From assembly GCA_947095585.1 (NCBI GenBank), contig OX352761.1, positions 52,998,019 to 53,062,018 on the forward strand: a DNA stretch of 64,000 nt. Reading direction: 5' to 3'. The notes under the pieces are model-generated. The model was not told the origin of the DNA and did not search any database. It worked only from the letters and a program-made list of their open reading frames with translations. Each line of letters begins with the position of its first letter. Position 1 is the first letter of the stretch. The stretch is from Nephrocerus scutellatus (lineage: Eukaryota > Arthropoda > Insecta > Diptera > Pipunculidae). Made by a program: the position numbers and the translations under genes. Positions 20,214 to 31,105 of this stretch are shown here, in pieces.

Positions 20214-22396
20214 TTATTTTTAAATTCTCTATAATAACTTCACTTGCCCGTGGCACGGATGTCGGTCGGCAGTCGGTGGGCTTGTCGTGGAATCTTGCGA
20301 TCAATTTTTAACCCACTTCCCAAAGCCCGATTTCATTGAAATTTTGCACACATGTGTATTTTTAAAAATTAGCCCGATATTCTGTAAATTTTATACACAT
20401 TTGTATCTCCGATGGACAACACTTTTTGCAAAAAATTTGTTGGCCCCGAGGTCGTGGGGCCCCATACATTTTTTTTAAAAATTAGCTCGATTTTCCTCAA
20501 ATTTTAAACACATACCTATCTCATATATTACATGAAAAATTTTTATGGGTTGTTTTTATTATTGATACCCTGTATTTAAAATAATTCTTACTTTTGTTGA
20601 GACATACGAGTATTTTTTTTCGATATTTTTTTCGTATTTTATTCTTAATTTGTTAAAAACAATTAATTGCAAATTTATTTAGAGGATGCATAACAAAATA
20701 AAAATATGTGTTGTGACCCAGGGGTCCCGTTCCATAATATGACTGGTTCGCTTTCGTTTGCAAAATGGAAAATTCTGCGCAATTTTTAAAAATAGGATTT
20801 GATAAAAAAACAACCCATTAAAATTAAAATTGTTCATATAAATTCTCTAATCGGAGATACACCATGTGTACAAAATTTTAAGAAAATCGGGTTAATTTTT
20901 AAAAATTTATGTGGGAGCCCCTCAGCTCTTGGGCCCAAATTTTTGTAAAAAGTGTTTTCACCGGAGTCAGTCAGCCACCGACACATGGATAGCGATAATT
21001 TATCAATATAGATAAATTACAAAAAATAATAGGAGCCCCCTAACCAAAGTGTCGGACCTTTCCAAAAAATTCATAAAAACATGATATTTGTAAAAATAAT
21101 TCGTATGGGGACCTCTTAACCCAGGAGTCTGACCACTTCCAAAATTTGACGAAAATCTGTTCATTATGGCATAAAACAACTACGCAAAGTTAGAACGCGA
21201 TCGGTTGGGGTTTGACAGTCTTTAGGGAACATAAATAAATAAAACTTTTTAATTTTTATTGAAATTTTTTAATTTTTTATACATAGACTCATTGCCTAAT
21301 GCGCGTATAATGCATGGAAAAGTGGAACTGGTATATATCGGCTTCTACTAGTCAGAATTAGATGAGACTTGTTTTAAAAGAATTGCTTAGCGCTCGGCTT
21401 GCGATGACGTAATTTGTGACGCGTGTTATATATGAAAATCTATTCTTAAGGAGTAAACTCCAGTCGCGCTTCGGAGCTAACACGACCCTTTTTTTAAAAA
21501 AAAAATCTTGAATTTTTTAAAACAAAAAAATTTTTTACAAAAAGTGTTGTCCATCGGAGATACACATGTGTATGTGGCCCTGAGGCCCAAGGGGCCCCAA
21601 ATTTTAATAGAAAGTTTTGTCTCCGGATATACACATGTGTGCAAAATTTCAATAAAATCGGGCTTTGGAAAGTGGGTTAATAATTTATCGCAAGATTTCA
21701 CGACAAACAGACCGACCGACCGACAGACAGACGTGCTAGGGGCAAGCGAATTTAAAAATTGAAATTTTGCTTGCAAATTCTCTGATCGGAAATTCGATTT
21801 TGCGGTGAAATTCCCCATTTGGTGAAAACATAGCAGCCACAGCGCACGGCTGGTGCGACGTACACACAGCGACGTACGAAATAAAACTAAAATTCTTTCT
21901 TTTGAGTTTAGTTAAGCTGTAAAGCCGTTGAGTGCGTAACCAGTTCTTTATATACTCGTAATATTGTACAAAACACAAATTAAGAATGCACTCACACAAC
22001 TGAGTGGACAACACATTTCAATTGCGGAATCATTCAGTTTTGAATAAAAATATTTGCTCTTGCTCTTCATATCTCTATACTCTATGCTACAACACAACAA
22101 CAAAACAAGCACAATCGTAAAGCAAGCAGCGCTGCTTACAGCGCATCAGCTCATCAGCGCAGAACACAGTCATTATAGTATGATATGATCTGATGCCGCT
22201 AAATGGAAAAATTTGTATGGGAGCCCCCCGATCCCGCTGCCCGATCTCTCTGAAATTTAATAGAAAGTATTGTCACCGGATATATACATGTGCGCAAAAT
22301 TTCAATAAAATCTGGATTTGGGAAGTGGGTTAAAAATTGATCAGAAAATCTGACCAGCCAGCCACGGGTACGCGAAGTTAATATAGAGAATTTAAA
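20214..22396. mobile_element. Inverted-module repeat cluster in U4
   Basis: The forward terminal motif starts at about 20223 (aaattctctataataacttc) and the inverted motif ends at about 22396 (gcgaagttaatatagagaat). An internal inverted copy with (CCGA)n lies near 21655-21750. Between about 20500 and 20930 U4 has sequence not seen in U1 or U3. U4 is inserted directly in single-copy DNA on the left, which makes 20214-20222 the best view of the true left end of this element. Confidence 0.62.
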
Positions 22397-22550
22397 AACT
22401 TTTTTTTACTTTGCAAACGTTTGGCTAAAGAAAGTCGATAGCGATGCGTAGATTGAGTATTTTTTCAGTTTTCTCAGGGATAGTAACCCCTATGAATGAT
22501 AAAATTACGCCATCGCAAGCCGAGCGCTAAGCAATTGTTTTAAAATAAGT

Positions 22551-22966
22551 CCCATCAAATTTTGAATGGTAAAAACCGAGATATACGACACGGTAAACAA
22601 ACATACAAATGTACACACGTTCGCTGAAAAATGTTCATGTCCTCCGAATGTAAGCTTTGCCCTTCGGGCTCGCAATTAGTTATAATATAAGTTTGGTTTC
22701 TTGGTTTCAACTGCCGCGCTTCGTTAACGTAGCAATGGCCTTTTATAATATTTTGGATGGATCGATCAAACAATAGCATTGGTTGTTACGATCCACCAAT
22801 AGAACGACAGCATCATTATGTGCATAAGCTAGGGTTCAATACACAATGCGATGAGATATGCGACACGCCAAACAAACGTACAAAGGTACAAATGTACACA
22901 CGTTCGCTGAAAAAATTTTCATGGCCTCTGAATATAAACTTCGCCAATCTCAATAAATAATACAAA
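22551..22966. repeat. Linker repeat P, copy 1
   Basis: A block of about 416 bp holds two diverged subrepeats around tgtacacacgttcgctgaaa (at about 22610 and 22900). It sits between U4 and a Helitron 5' end and recurs at 23668-24083, 44228-44643 and partly at 43362-43528. It has no coding frame and its origin is unknown. Confidence 0.7.
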
Positions 22967-23319
22967 TCTATATACATATATAAAATAGAGAATTTATTTG
23001 TATATATATATATATATTCAATATATATATTTGTGCCTAACTAGCTCTGGAACGCCTTGACCAATTTCAACCAAACTTGGTATACATATTAGTTACTATG
23101 GGTTGTGGGGGGTAGCACGTTTTTTGGTTGGGGGAAGCGTGGCAGGCGATTTTAGTGTCGGACCCACCGTTTTCGGTATCGCCGAGTGGAATAGTGCTGG
23201 TAGTACAGTCCTACAGGTGAGTTATATTCCCGCATGGGTAATCGATATTAGTGTTGATTCTATGGTTTTCGGGGTCGCTGAGTGGAATGGTGATGGTAAG
23301 ACAGCTCTATGGGGATGGG
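22967..23319 (+). mobile_element. Helitron 5' fragment
   Basis: It is identical to the first ~350 bp of the Helitron at 24084, from the 5' TC terminus (tctatatacatatataaaat) through a conserved ctggaacgccttgaccaatt segment to the first satellite-like monomers. It stops mid-monomer at about 23319 and is joined to the end of a U4 copy. It was cut by the 1.12-kb tandem duplication. Confidence 0.85.
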
Positions 23320-23667
23320 CCGAAAAATTTGTATGGGAGCCCCCCGATCCCGCTGCCCGATCTCTCTGAAATTTAATAGAAAGTATTGTCACCGGATATA
23401 TACATGTGCGCAAAATTTCAATAAAATCTGGATTTGGGAAGTGGGTTAAAAATTGATCAGAAAATCTGACCAGCCAGCCACGGGTACGCGAAGTTAATAT
23501 AGAGAATTTAAAAACCACATTTTACTTTGCAAACGTTTGGCTAAAGAAAGTCGATAGCGATGCGTAGATTGAGTATTTTTTCAGTTTTCTCAGGGATAGT
23601 AACCCCTATGAATGATAAAATTACGCCATCGCAAGCCGAGCGCTAACCAATTGTTTTAAAATAAGTC
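23320..23667. repeat. Second copy of the U4 right end
   Basis: This duplicates 22207-22550, including the inverted terminal motif (about 23485-23510) and the TIR arm ending tgttttaaaataag. It is part of the ~1117-bp direct duplication. Confidence 0.9.
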
Positions 23668-24083
23668 CCATCAAATTTTGAATGGTAAAAACCGAGATAT
23701 ACGACACGGTAAACAAACATACAAATGTACACACGTTCGCTGAAAAATGTTCATGTCCTCCGAATGTAAGCTTTGCCCTTCGGGCTCGCAATTAGTTATA
23801 ATATAAGTTTGGTTTCTTGGTTTCAACTGCCGCGCTTCGTTAACGTAGCAATGGCCTTTTATAATATTTTGGATGGATCGATCAAACAATAGCATTGGGT
23901 TGTTACGATCCACCAATAGAACGACAGCATCATTATGTGCATAAGCTAGGGTTCAATACACAATGCGATGAGATATGCGACACGCCAAACAAACGTACAA
24001 AGGTACAAATGTACACACGTTCGCTGAAAAAATTTTCATGGCCTCTGAATATAAACTTCGCCAATCTCAATAAATAATACAAA
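23668..24083. repeat. Linker repeat P, copy 2
   Basis: Nearly identical to 22551-22966 (one extra g near 23898). It directly precedes the complete Helitron and ends in A, the expected host base 5' of a Helitron. Confidence 0.85.
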
Positions 24084-24271
24084 TCTATATACATATATAA
24101 AATAGAGAATTTATTTGTATATATATATATATATTCAATATATATATTTGTGCCTAACTAGCTCTGGAACGCCTTGACCAATTTCAACCAAACTTGGTAT
24201 ACATATTAGTTACTATGGGTTGTGGGGGGTAGCACGTTTTTTGGTTGGGGGAAGCGTGGCAGGCGATTTTA

Positions 24272-25266
24272 GTGTCGGACCCACCGTTTTCGGTATCGCC
24301 GAGTGGAATAGTGCTGGTAGTACAGTCCTACAGGTGAGTTATATTCCCGCATGGGTAATCGATATTAGTGTTGATTCTATGGTTTTCGGGGTCGCTGAGT
24401 GGAATGGTGATGGTAAGACAGCTCTATGGGGATGGGTCGATAATTGAGGGGGGGTGACCGATATTAGTGTTGATTCTATGGTTTTCGTGGTCGTTGAGTT
24501 GAATGGTGATGGTAAGACAGCTCTAGGAGGATGGGGTGATAGCTGAAGGGTGGGGGTGGGGTGAACGATATTAGTGTCGATTCTATGGTTTTCGGGGTCG
24601 CTGAGTTAAATGGCGATGGTAAGACAGCTCTAGGGGGATTGGGTCGATAATTGTGGCGGGGGGGTGACCGATATTAGTGTCGATTTTATGGTTTTCTTGG
24701 TCACTGCGTTGAATGGTGATGGTAAGGCTGCTCTAGGGGTATGGGGTCGATAACTGAGGGGAGAGGTTGACCGATATTAGTGTCGATTTTATGGTTTTAT
24801 GGGTCGCTGAGTAGAATGGTGATGGTAAGACGGCTCTAGGAGGATGGGGCGTTAGCTGAGGGGGGTGACCGATATTAGTATTGATTCTATGGTTTTCGTG
24901 GTCGCTGAGTTGAATGGTGATGGTAAGACAGCTCTAGGAGGATGGGGTGATAGCTAAGTGGGGTGGTTACCGATATTAGTGTTGATTCTATGGTTTTCGT
25001 GGTCGCTGTGTTGAATGGTGATGGTAATACAGCTCTAGGAGGATGGGGTGATAGGTGAATGGGGGGGGGTGACCGATATTAGTGTCGATTCTATGGTTTT
25101 CGTGGTCGCTGAGTTGAATGGTGATGGTAAGACAGCTCTAGGAGGATGGGGTAAACGATATTAGTGTCGATTCTATGGTTTACGGGGTCGCTGAGTTGAA
25201 TGGCGATGGTAAGACTTGGGTCGATAATTGAGGGGGGGAGTGAACGATATTAGTATCCATTTAATA
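24272..25266 (+). repeat. Satellite monomers inside the Helitron (copy A)
   Basis: One diverged seed monomer (24272-24340: ccgttttcggtatcgccgag) is followed by about nine closely related monomers (core ctatggttttcggggtcgct, then gagttgaatggtgatggtaa, then gacagctctaggaggatggg). The spacing is 90-105 bp. The sequence is the reverse complement of the 1-3478 array, with G runs in place of C runs. Confidence 0.95.
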
Positions 25267-25539
25267 GTTCTCGGGGGTGAGGACATTGTCGCCCCTACTT
25301 GAAATTGGAAAAGGTGATTAGTATCCGTGTCTTATCGTTATATTAAATTGACATCGATTTTTGAAATCTGCCGTTGAACTAATAAATTCTATTTATCCAG
25401 CTGTTTCTTAAAACTATTACCTCTTTAACCGGTTGCGAGAAGGGGCTATTCTTGCTACTAAAAATGGAGACAACCACGAAATAAGCAATCAAATACTTGC
25501 CATGTTAATAGGCAAAGTGTATCGATACCTTTGTAGATA

Positions 25540-26010
25540 ATGATGAGGAAGTTAATTATCTTACTGAGTTCCTAAACTCACTTAATTCGTCTGGATTGCC
25601 ACCGTATCGTCTCACAGTTTGATCTCCAATTATTTTACTACGGATTCTCAACTCGCCAAAACTTTGCAACGGCACAAGACGTAATGTGCGTAAAAGAGAT
25701 GTCGGGAAATATAATTAAAGCAACTATCTTCACAGAAAAGGGATATTGTGAAACAGTTTTTATCCCACTCATTTCGACGGATCTACCTTTAAAATTAAAG
25801 AGATTGCAATTTCCAGTAAAACTTGAGTTTTCGATGACGATCAATGACGATCAATAAGTCGGACAGTTTATTAAGTACTGCGGAGTATAGATTTGTGTTC
25901 CCACGGACAACTTTATTTTGCTTGCTCTGGGTTGGGTTGACCTAAGAATTTATTTATTCTTGCTCTTAAAGGTGAAACTAAAAACATTGTATACAACCAA
26001 GTTTTTTTTT
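25540..26010 (+). pseudogene. Helitron helicase C-terminal remnant (copy A)
   Basis: Translating in shifting frames gives segments that match the Pif1-like helicase end of Helitron Rep/Hel proteins. These are EFLNSLNSSGLPPYRLT, then SPIILLRILNSPKLCNGTR, a KIKEIAISSK-like relic of the FKRLQFPVK region, then SHGQLYFACSGLG and a ILALKGETKNIVYN-like end. At least four frameshifts or stops separate them. The rest of the protein (Rep HUH domain and helicase motifs I-IV) is absent. Confidence 0.8.
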
Positions 26011-26210
26011 TTTTAATTAATTTTATGTAAGTTTATTTAATTTTATTTTATAATTTGAATAGCTATAATTTAAAATATATTTTTTAAAATAAATTTTGTT
26101 AATAAAAACTGCAATTTTACCTTATAGATAGATATCATTCTTTTTTCTACCCCTGCCTAATAGAAGATTGGGATGAATAAATACCTGGGCAACGCCGGGT
26201 AATCAGCTAG

Positions 26211-27425
26211 TAATATATAATTTTTTAAATCTACTCTTCTAATGAACACTACGTCTTCAGGAAGTTGTTGATTTTATTTTTATATGATTCTCACCTAAAT
26301 TTAAAATTTTCCAGTAATCTTATAACTATTTGTATTTATTTCTGTAAGACTTAATCAAATAAACCAATATAAATAAAAAAATTAGAAAAATTAAATAAAG
26401 GTTTTGTCCAACAGAAAAAAAATATTTTTCCAAATATTATTCAAGTTATTAGTTAAGTACAAATTTTTATATTTACATCGAAACACGCCACACAGTCGTT
26501 TATTATAATCATCGTCAAAATATCTATTTTTGAGGTCGGAGCTACTTCAAATACAGACAAAAAGGGGGTTTTCACAAAATGAAATTTATCTTCACACCGA
26601 CCGTCAACACAGAATTTTTGGAATTTGCTGACGGTCGTGGGAAGGGCTGCACGATCACACGACATAAAAAATATAAGCAAGCAAAATCATAACGAGCGAC
26701 GTAATGAGCTCAGCTTACTCCTACAGCAAATCTATGTTGATTAGACCTAAAACGCGAGTTTACGTTGCTGACCAAAGTACCTGGAACTGGAGAACGAGTT
26801 TCTAAATAACCGTTGTAAAAGTTGTAGAAAACAGTTAAAGCTCCTACATTTCGTCTACGCTCCAAAGAATCAACAGACGAATTAATGGATACATCGTTTA
26901 TCAAATGGATAGCTCTATTATGAATTCCATCAAGAAAAAGGAAATGCGTTCTTGGAGCCCCACCCCACACAAATAAATTAAATTCTAAAATTGTTTTAAC
27001 ATAAGTCTTATATAATCTTAATACTTCAGTGGGGTGACGTAGAAGTAACAACGTCTTATGAAGTCCAAACATTGGCTCGCTCTTTTTGAACTTCTTAAAA
27101 TATGTTTCTTCCAGTAAAGTTCACTTGAAACATTCAAGCCTAACATCTTAAGTGAATCTGATCTCGCAGTAGTGGCGCCATTAATTACTTGTGGCACGTA
27201 ATGTTGAACTGCCTTTTGAGAAGAAAAAACAAGAAGGAGAAAACTGGAATTTATTTAACTCAATGGAAGACAATACCGTTGTATCATCAGCACATGAATG
27301 GATATCACAGGTATTATAAGCGGTCTTGCCAAAGTATGATAACATATTTTCAATTATAATGCCGTAATACCGTCGGGTCCAGTCGATTTATTGGGGTCAA
27401 GTTCTTTAAGAATATAACAAACAAC
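26211..27425 (-). pseudogene. Non-LTR retrotransposon fragment, internally deleted (copy A)
   Basis: On the minus strand an RT start-like segment (ILKELDPNKSTGPDG, near 27400) jumps to the active-site block (HSCADDTTVLSS, near 27290) and then to a tail frame at 26710-27072 (LRLYKTYVKTILEFNLFVWGG, LERRRNVGALTVFY, RSNQHRFAV). This is the RT and C-terminal tail of a CR1/jockey-like element with most of the RT deleted. The 3' end near 26232-26275 (aatgaacactacgtcttcag) matches the related copy at 41794. A block of about 450 bp (26276-26727) replaces about 140 bp of the tail and is unassigned. Confidence 0.75.
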
Positions 27426-27882
27426 CCGTTATCGGAAATAGATTTAAGACATTCGTGGGCTTACATTCGGAAGAGTTGGTGGACTTTGGTTACATAGTGA
27501 AAGTGAAGACGCACAAGCAAAATGCGAAGTTAAGAGATTGGCTTTCTGAATACCATTTTTATAAAGAATACCATTATGGAATAAAGAAGGAAGAGAAGAA
27601 GTTTTGTCTGCAAAGTTTCTTTAAACAAGTCTTGAAGTGCTAGAGGAAGCTACACAACGGCTGTGGTAATTAAATTTGGCAATCACCAGAGCGTGGACGG
27701 GAAATCCTAATGGAGCAGATAAATCAATTAAATATTTCTCTGGCTAAAAGGTGGGGGTATTCACCAGTAGTATCGGGATACCTAGTTGGCTTATCGACGA
27801 GTTGGGTAAGAAGATTATTATTTGAAAATAGTTCTGTGGTTTCACTGTTTGATCTCTACCATTCGAATAAGTCAATCAAGCA
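27426..27882. other. Unassigned segment, target of the LOA-like insertion (copy A)
   Basis: Two short open frames (27455-27643 and 27710-27937) show no recognisable family. The segment ends at the 11-bp target duplication of the LOA-like element. Its continuation is at 29759. Confidence 0.4.
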
Positions 27883-27893
27883 TCATTGTGGAT
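27883..27893. repeat. Target-site duplication, left (LOA-like, copy A)
   Basis: tcattgtggat occurs here and at 29748-29758, flanking the poly(A) end and the truncated 5' end of the non-LTR element. The last T may belong to the tail. Confidence 0.85.
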
Positions 27894-27974
27894 TTTTTTT
27901 TTTTTTTTTTTTGGGGAACCCTAGTCCAAGTGACTGACACCGCGACCTGAAAGATCTATTGTATCAATAGGGCA

Positions 27975-29072
27975 TTAATTGTCTAAAAGACATACAGCCT
28001 TCCTAATAAAGGCTAATATGTCCTTAGTAGCAGAGTTTTTCAACTCCGCTGTTGAGCACATTTCCTTATGGAATATGCGTTTCCTTAACCAAATAAGTGC
28101 TGGGCAATCGCAGAGAACATGTTCGGATGACTCCTCATCCTCCGCACAGAATCTGCATTCTGTTAGAGAGCCCACACCTATTTTGCTAAGCTTGTATCTA
28201 AGGCCACAGTGGCCAGTTAGAAAACCTACTATTTTCCTAATGCTACCTTTATCAAGATTCAGGATTTCTTTGTATGAATAGGGTCTGATCAGTTGTTTGG
28301 ATTGCCTTAGCCCTGGGGTATTAATCCAATGTGCCAGGGGAAGTTCGCCCTCCCAACAGTTTAACACCTTTGTGGCGGCACACCAGTTGACGCTACAAAA
28401 AGGTTCAGGTCCTATGAGTGCAGTTTCTGAGCCAGCTCTAGCTAGTTCATCTGCGACTTCGTTGCCTGCGATACCTCTATGACCTGGTAACCAACCGAGC
28501 TTAACCCTGTTGTGACTGGCCAGAGATTGCAATGCTTCGTACCAGCTTTTTACTGTTAAAGAGTCCATTGAGTTGGACGCCAGCGCTTTAATTGCTGCCT
28601 GGCTGTCTGAGTAAATATATATTCTAGCGCCTTTAACGCCTTTGCTAAGGTTTAACCTGGCACAGATCTCAATGGCATGGAGTTCGGCTTGGAAGACCGT
28701 TGGACTGTCTCCCATTGGTATCGAGATCTTTGTATTAGGTCCAGATTCCATCTTTGATCCATCAGTGAACCAAACCAGACCATTAGTGTCTAGTGTCGGA
28801 GCACCATTTGACCAGCTTGCGCGGTCTGAGATCTCTACTTCAAATAACCTTCCGAAACAGTACTCCCTGACCATAACGTCCGGTATTGTGCAGAACATGT
28901 CTCTTTGGGGAATTGAGTTGAGAATACTCAGGTGTCCCACAAGGTCGCCTGGTTTATTCTTAAATTCTAGTTGCAGCTTAATAGCGCATCTAGCGGCCGT
29001 CTTCCTGATGAATACCTGAAGGGGCGAAAGACCTACGATAGCTTCTAATGCTGTCGTTGGGCAGGTGCGCAT
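27975..29072 (-). pseudogene. RNase H domain of LOA-like element, 365 aa (copy A)
   Basis: The frame contains the RNase H catalytic set: D in WFTDGSKM, E in QAELHAIEIC, D in YIYSDSQAAIKAL, and the last D in GNEVADELARAG. It is followed by a cysteine/histidine motif (CRFCAEDEESSEHVLCDC) near the C-terminus. It would degrade the RNA strand during element copying. It overlaps the RT frame by 83 bp, so the original single ORF was split by a frameshift near 28990-29072. The domain itself is uninterrupted. Confidence 0.88.
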
Positions 29073-29747
29073 AGCACCTGTAATACCTAGACATGCAATT
29101 CTTTGGAGCTTCTGAAGCTCGTTTGCCGTTTTTCGCTCGAGTACCTTGGGCCACCATATTATGGCTGCATACGATGGGTCTCACCATCAATGTGTAAATC
29201 CAATATATCATCTTAGGATTGAGGCCCCAAGTACTGCCGTAAAGTCTCCTGCAGGCCCATAGGGCCCTTGTAGCGCGTTTAGTAGCAGACTTGATATGAG
29301 CATTCCAGTTAAGTCTTTTATCAAGGATAACACCGAGGTATTTGAGCTCGCTGGAGTACTTAAGAGTGGTGCCTTTAATGGTGATTGGGTTTAAGTCAAT
29401 CAAAATTCTTTTGGTGAAAGGCACTAGAACCGTCTTGCAAGGATTGATGGATAACCCTTCCCTGCTACACCAGTCTAAAACTTTTAAGAGCGCACATTGC
29501 ATGACAGCAGAGATAGTCTTGCAGTGTTTGCCTCTAATTATAATTGCCAGGTCTTCAGCATAACCAATGGCGGTGTAGCCTGATCTGTGTAGATTGGCCA
29601 ATAGATCATCTATGACCAGTGACCACAGAAGGGGAGAGAGAACTCCTCCTTGGGGGCATCCCTTTACTGCGGTCACAGGCACTGACACTCCTCCTGAGGA
29701 AGATGTAATATCCCGACTCTCGAGCAGAGCCCTAATCCACAGATTGG
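28990..29747 (-). pseudogene. Reverse transcriptase of LOA-like element with altered active site (copy A)
   Basis: Starting at the truncation point, it carries VKGCPQGGVLSPLLWSLVID, then an active site reading YAED (29551-29562) in place of YADD, then LSINPCKTVLVPF and LKYLGVILDKRLNWN. The A-E-D change hits one of the two adjacent catalytic aspartates, so polymerase activity is probably lost. The open frame continues a few codons beyond 29747 into flanking DNA by chance. Confidence 0.85.
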
Positions 29748-29758
29748 TCATTGTGGAT

Positions 29759-30212
29759 AACAAAGATATGATAAATAAATTACAATTTAAACTTTGAAAC
29801 TACAACTATTATCCGCAATGTCTCAACCGTTGAAACCACGAAAAACCATTCAACTCCTTCGCTGCAGTCTCCGTCGTTTTCGGTACAAAACATGTCACTG
29901 CCCACACCAATGACGGCGACAAGTAGCTCTGCTGTTGTGATCAGATATAGCACCAACCAACAACTCCTACATACATACATACATACTAGTACAGAGTTTC
30001 ACTTTTATATAAATTTTTCTAAAATTTATAATTCCGCACTCGGTTACCGCCTCGTGATTCAAGCTTCTTACACGCAAGATAACGTCCACTTTCCTACCTC
30101 GTTATGTAATATACTATGTAATATACGACCGTAGACGAAAGTGACTGTTTTCTACGTTATAACCTACCCTTGAAAGTAGGCATTATCCACACTAGTGTCT
30201 TAACATAGAAAA
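29759..30212. other. Unassigned segment right of the LOA-like element (copy A)
   Basis: This is the continuation of the LOA target. It contains a (CATA)n run (29970-29985), and its right end (aggcattatccacac) carries the reverse complement of the gtggataa at its left edge. No gene is recognised. Confidence 0.4.
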
Positions 30213-30499
30213 TACTTTTTTTATTTTTTTATTTTTTATTTAGACCACAATTTTGCTAGATTAAATATAATAGATTTAACAATTTCAGTCAGTTGCTCGA
30301 ACCTAATAAAGTTATAACGCAACTTTTTAGTAGTATATGCTAACAGCTTAGCTATATACTTAAACTTCATTTTAACAATGATAAATTTAATTTTAAAAAT
30401 ATAGGTATTTACACAAAAGACAATGTTATTTAATAAGTTACTTACACTATTCAATTTCTTGTTATTTTCGCAAAGTAAATTTTTAATACCCAATTTTCC

Positions 30500-31045
30500 T
30501 CATTTTAGCAATTCACAATTTTCGTACGTTTTAAGGTCCGAAGGCAGAGTATTATATTTCGAGAGTCCTCGATACAATATATTATTATTTGATGCCTTTG
30601 TTCTAAAATAATTAACAACAAAATTTGATTTTCTTCTTGTATTATAGTCATGCTGATCTTGAGCTTTGATCAAATTAAAATTGTGTTTGATTTGGTTATT
30701 ATGTATTTTATTTATCAAAAATAGTAGCTCTCTTTCAATTAAAAACCTTAGTGATTGAAACTCATCAAAAAGTTTCTTAGTTGGGTACCTTACTGGAACA
30801 TTAATAATGTTTTTGAGAACTCGTTTTTGCACAATCTCTAGCTCTTTGACTTTATAATTCGCAGCACCACTCAAAATCGGATTAAGGTAAATTAATCTCG
30901 ACTGAATGAATGCAAAATACATTAGCAAAAGTGATTTTCTTGGAAGGATATATTTTAATCGATTAATAGCATAAACATATGGTAATATATTCTTTTTAAT
31001 TTTGTGAATTTGACTAGACCAGTCCAGCTCGCTATTAATCACCAA
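30500..31045 (-). pseudogene. CR1/L2-like RT C-terminal region (copy A)
   Basis: The 181-residue frame has ELDWSSQIHKIKKN, then VYAINRLKYILPRKSLLLMY, ELEIVQKRVLKNI, and a C-terminal HDYNTRRKSNFVVNYFRTKA motif. This is the usual tail following the RT of CR1/L2-type elements. A break of about 60 bp with a frameshift separates it from the RT. Confidence 0.8.
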
Positions 31046-31105
31046 CCCAAGAACGTTATACTTGCTAACTCTTTCAATTACGAAAGAACTATAATTAGGT
31101 GGTTG

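Larger units (their letters stand above)
19037..22550. repeat. Mosaic tandem unit U4 (ancestral-looking)
   Basis: This is the fourth unit. It differs from U1-U3 in two informative ways. It lacks the 545-bp insertion (empty site at 19277). It also carries a 665-bp unique block (19549-20213) between the left component, which ends at ctgttatttagtc, and the inverted-module cluster, which starts at aaattctctataataacttc. In U1-U3 those two components are directly fused. Confidence 0.85.
24084..26210 (+). mobile_element. Helitron with internal satellite and helicase remnant (copy A)
   Basis: It starts TC (tctatatacatatataaaat) after host A and ends CTAG before host T. A 6-bp stem with one G:T pair (acctgg 26183-26188 / ccgggt 26195-26200, loop gcaacg) lies 6 nt before CTAG. 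These are the rolling-circle element hallmarks: 5'-TC, 3' hairpin, CTRR, insertion between A and T, no target duplication. Inside, in order, are an AT-rich leader, a conserved 5' module, about ten satellite monomers (24272-25266), and a degenerate helicase C-terminus on the same strand (about 25540-26010). The element is non-autonomous today but derives from a coding Helitron. Confidence 0.9.
27894..29747 (-). mobile_element. LOA/I-group-like non-LTR element, 5'-truncated (copy A)
   Basis: The minus-strand insertion carries a poly(A) tail (T run 27893-27911), an RNase H domain and the C-terminal two thirds of an RT, flanked by an 11-bp target duplication. RT followed by RNase H and a CCHC-like C-terminal motif fits the LOA/R1/I superfamily. 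The 5' end is truncated within the RT, the normal outcome of incomplete reverse transcription. Confidence 0.88.

Noticed and set aside
22967..23319. A second independent Helitron insertion
   Set aside because: It shares the exact upstream flank (repeat P) with the complete Helitron, so it arose by tandem duplication and not by transposition.
27455..27937. Two short plus-strand frames as a host gene
   Set aside because: There are no recognisable motifs, no splice signals I can support, and one reads into the T run of the LOA-like insertion.
29752..30191. gtggataa / ttatccac as terminal inverted repeats of a small DNA element
   Set aside because: Only 8-9 bp match, and there is no flanking duplication because the left copy overlaps the LOA target duplication. 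Chance cannot be excluded.
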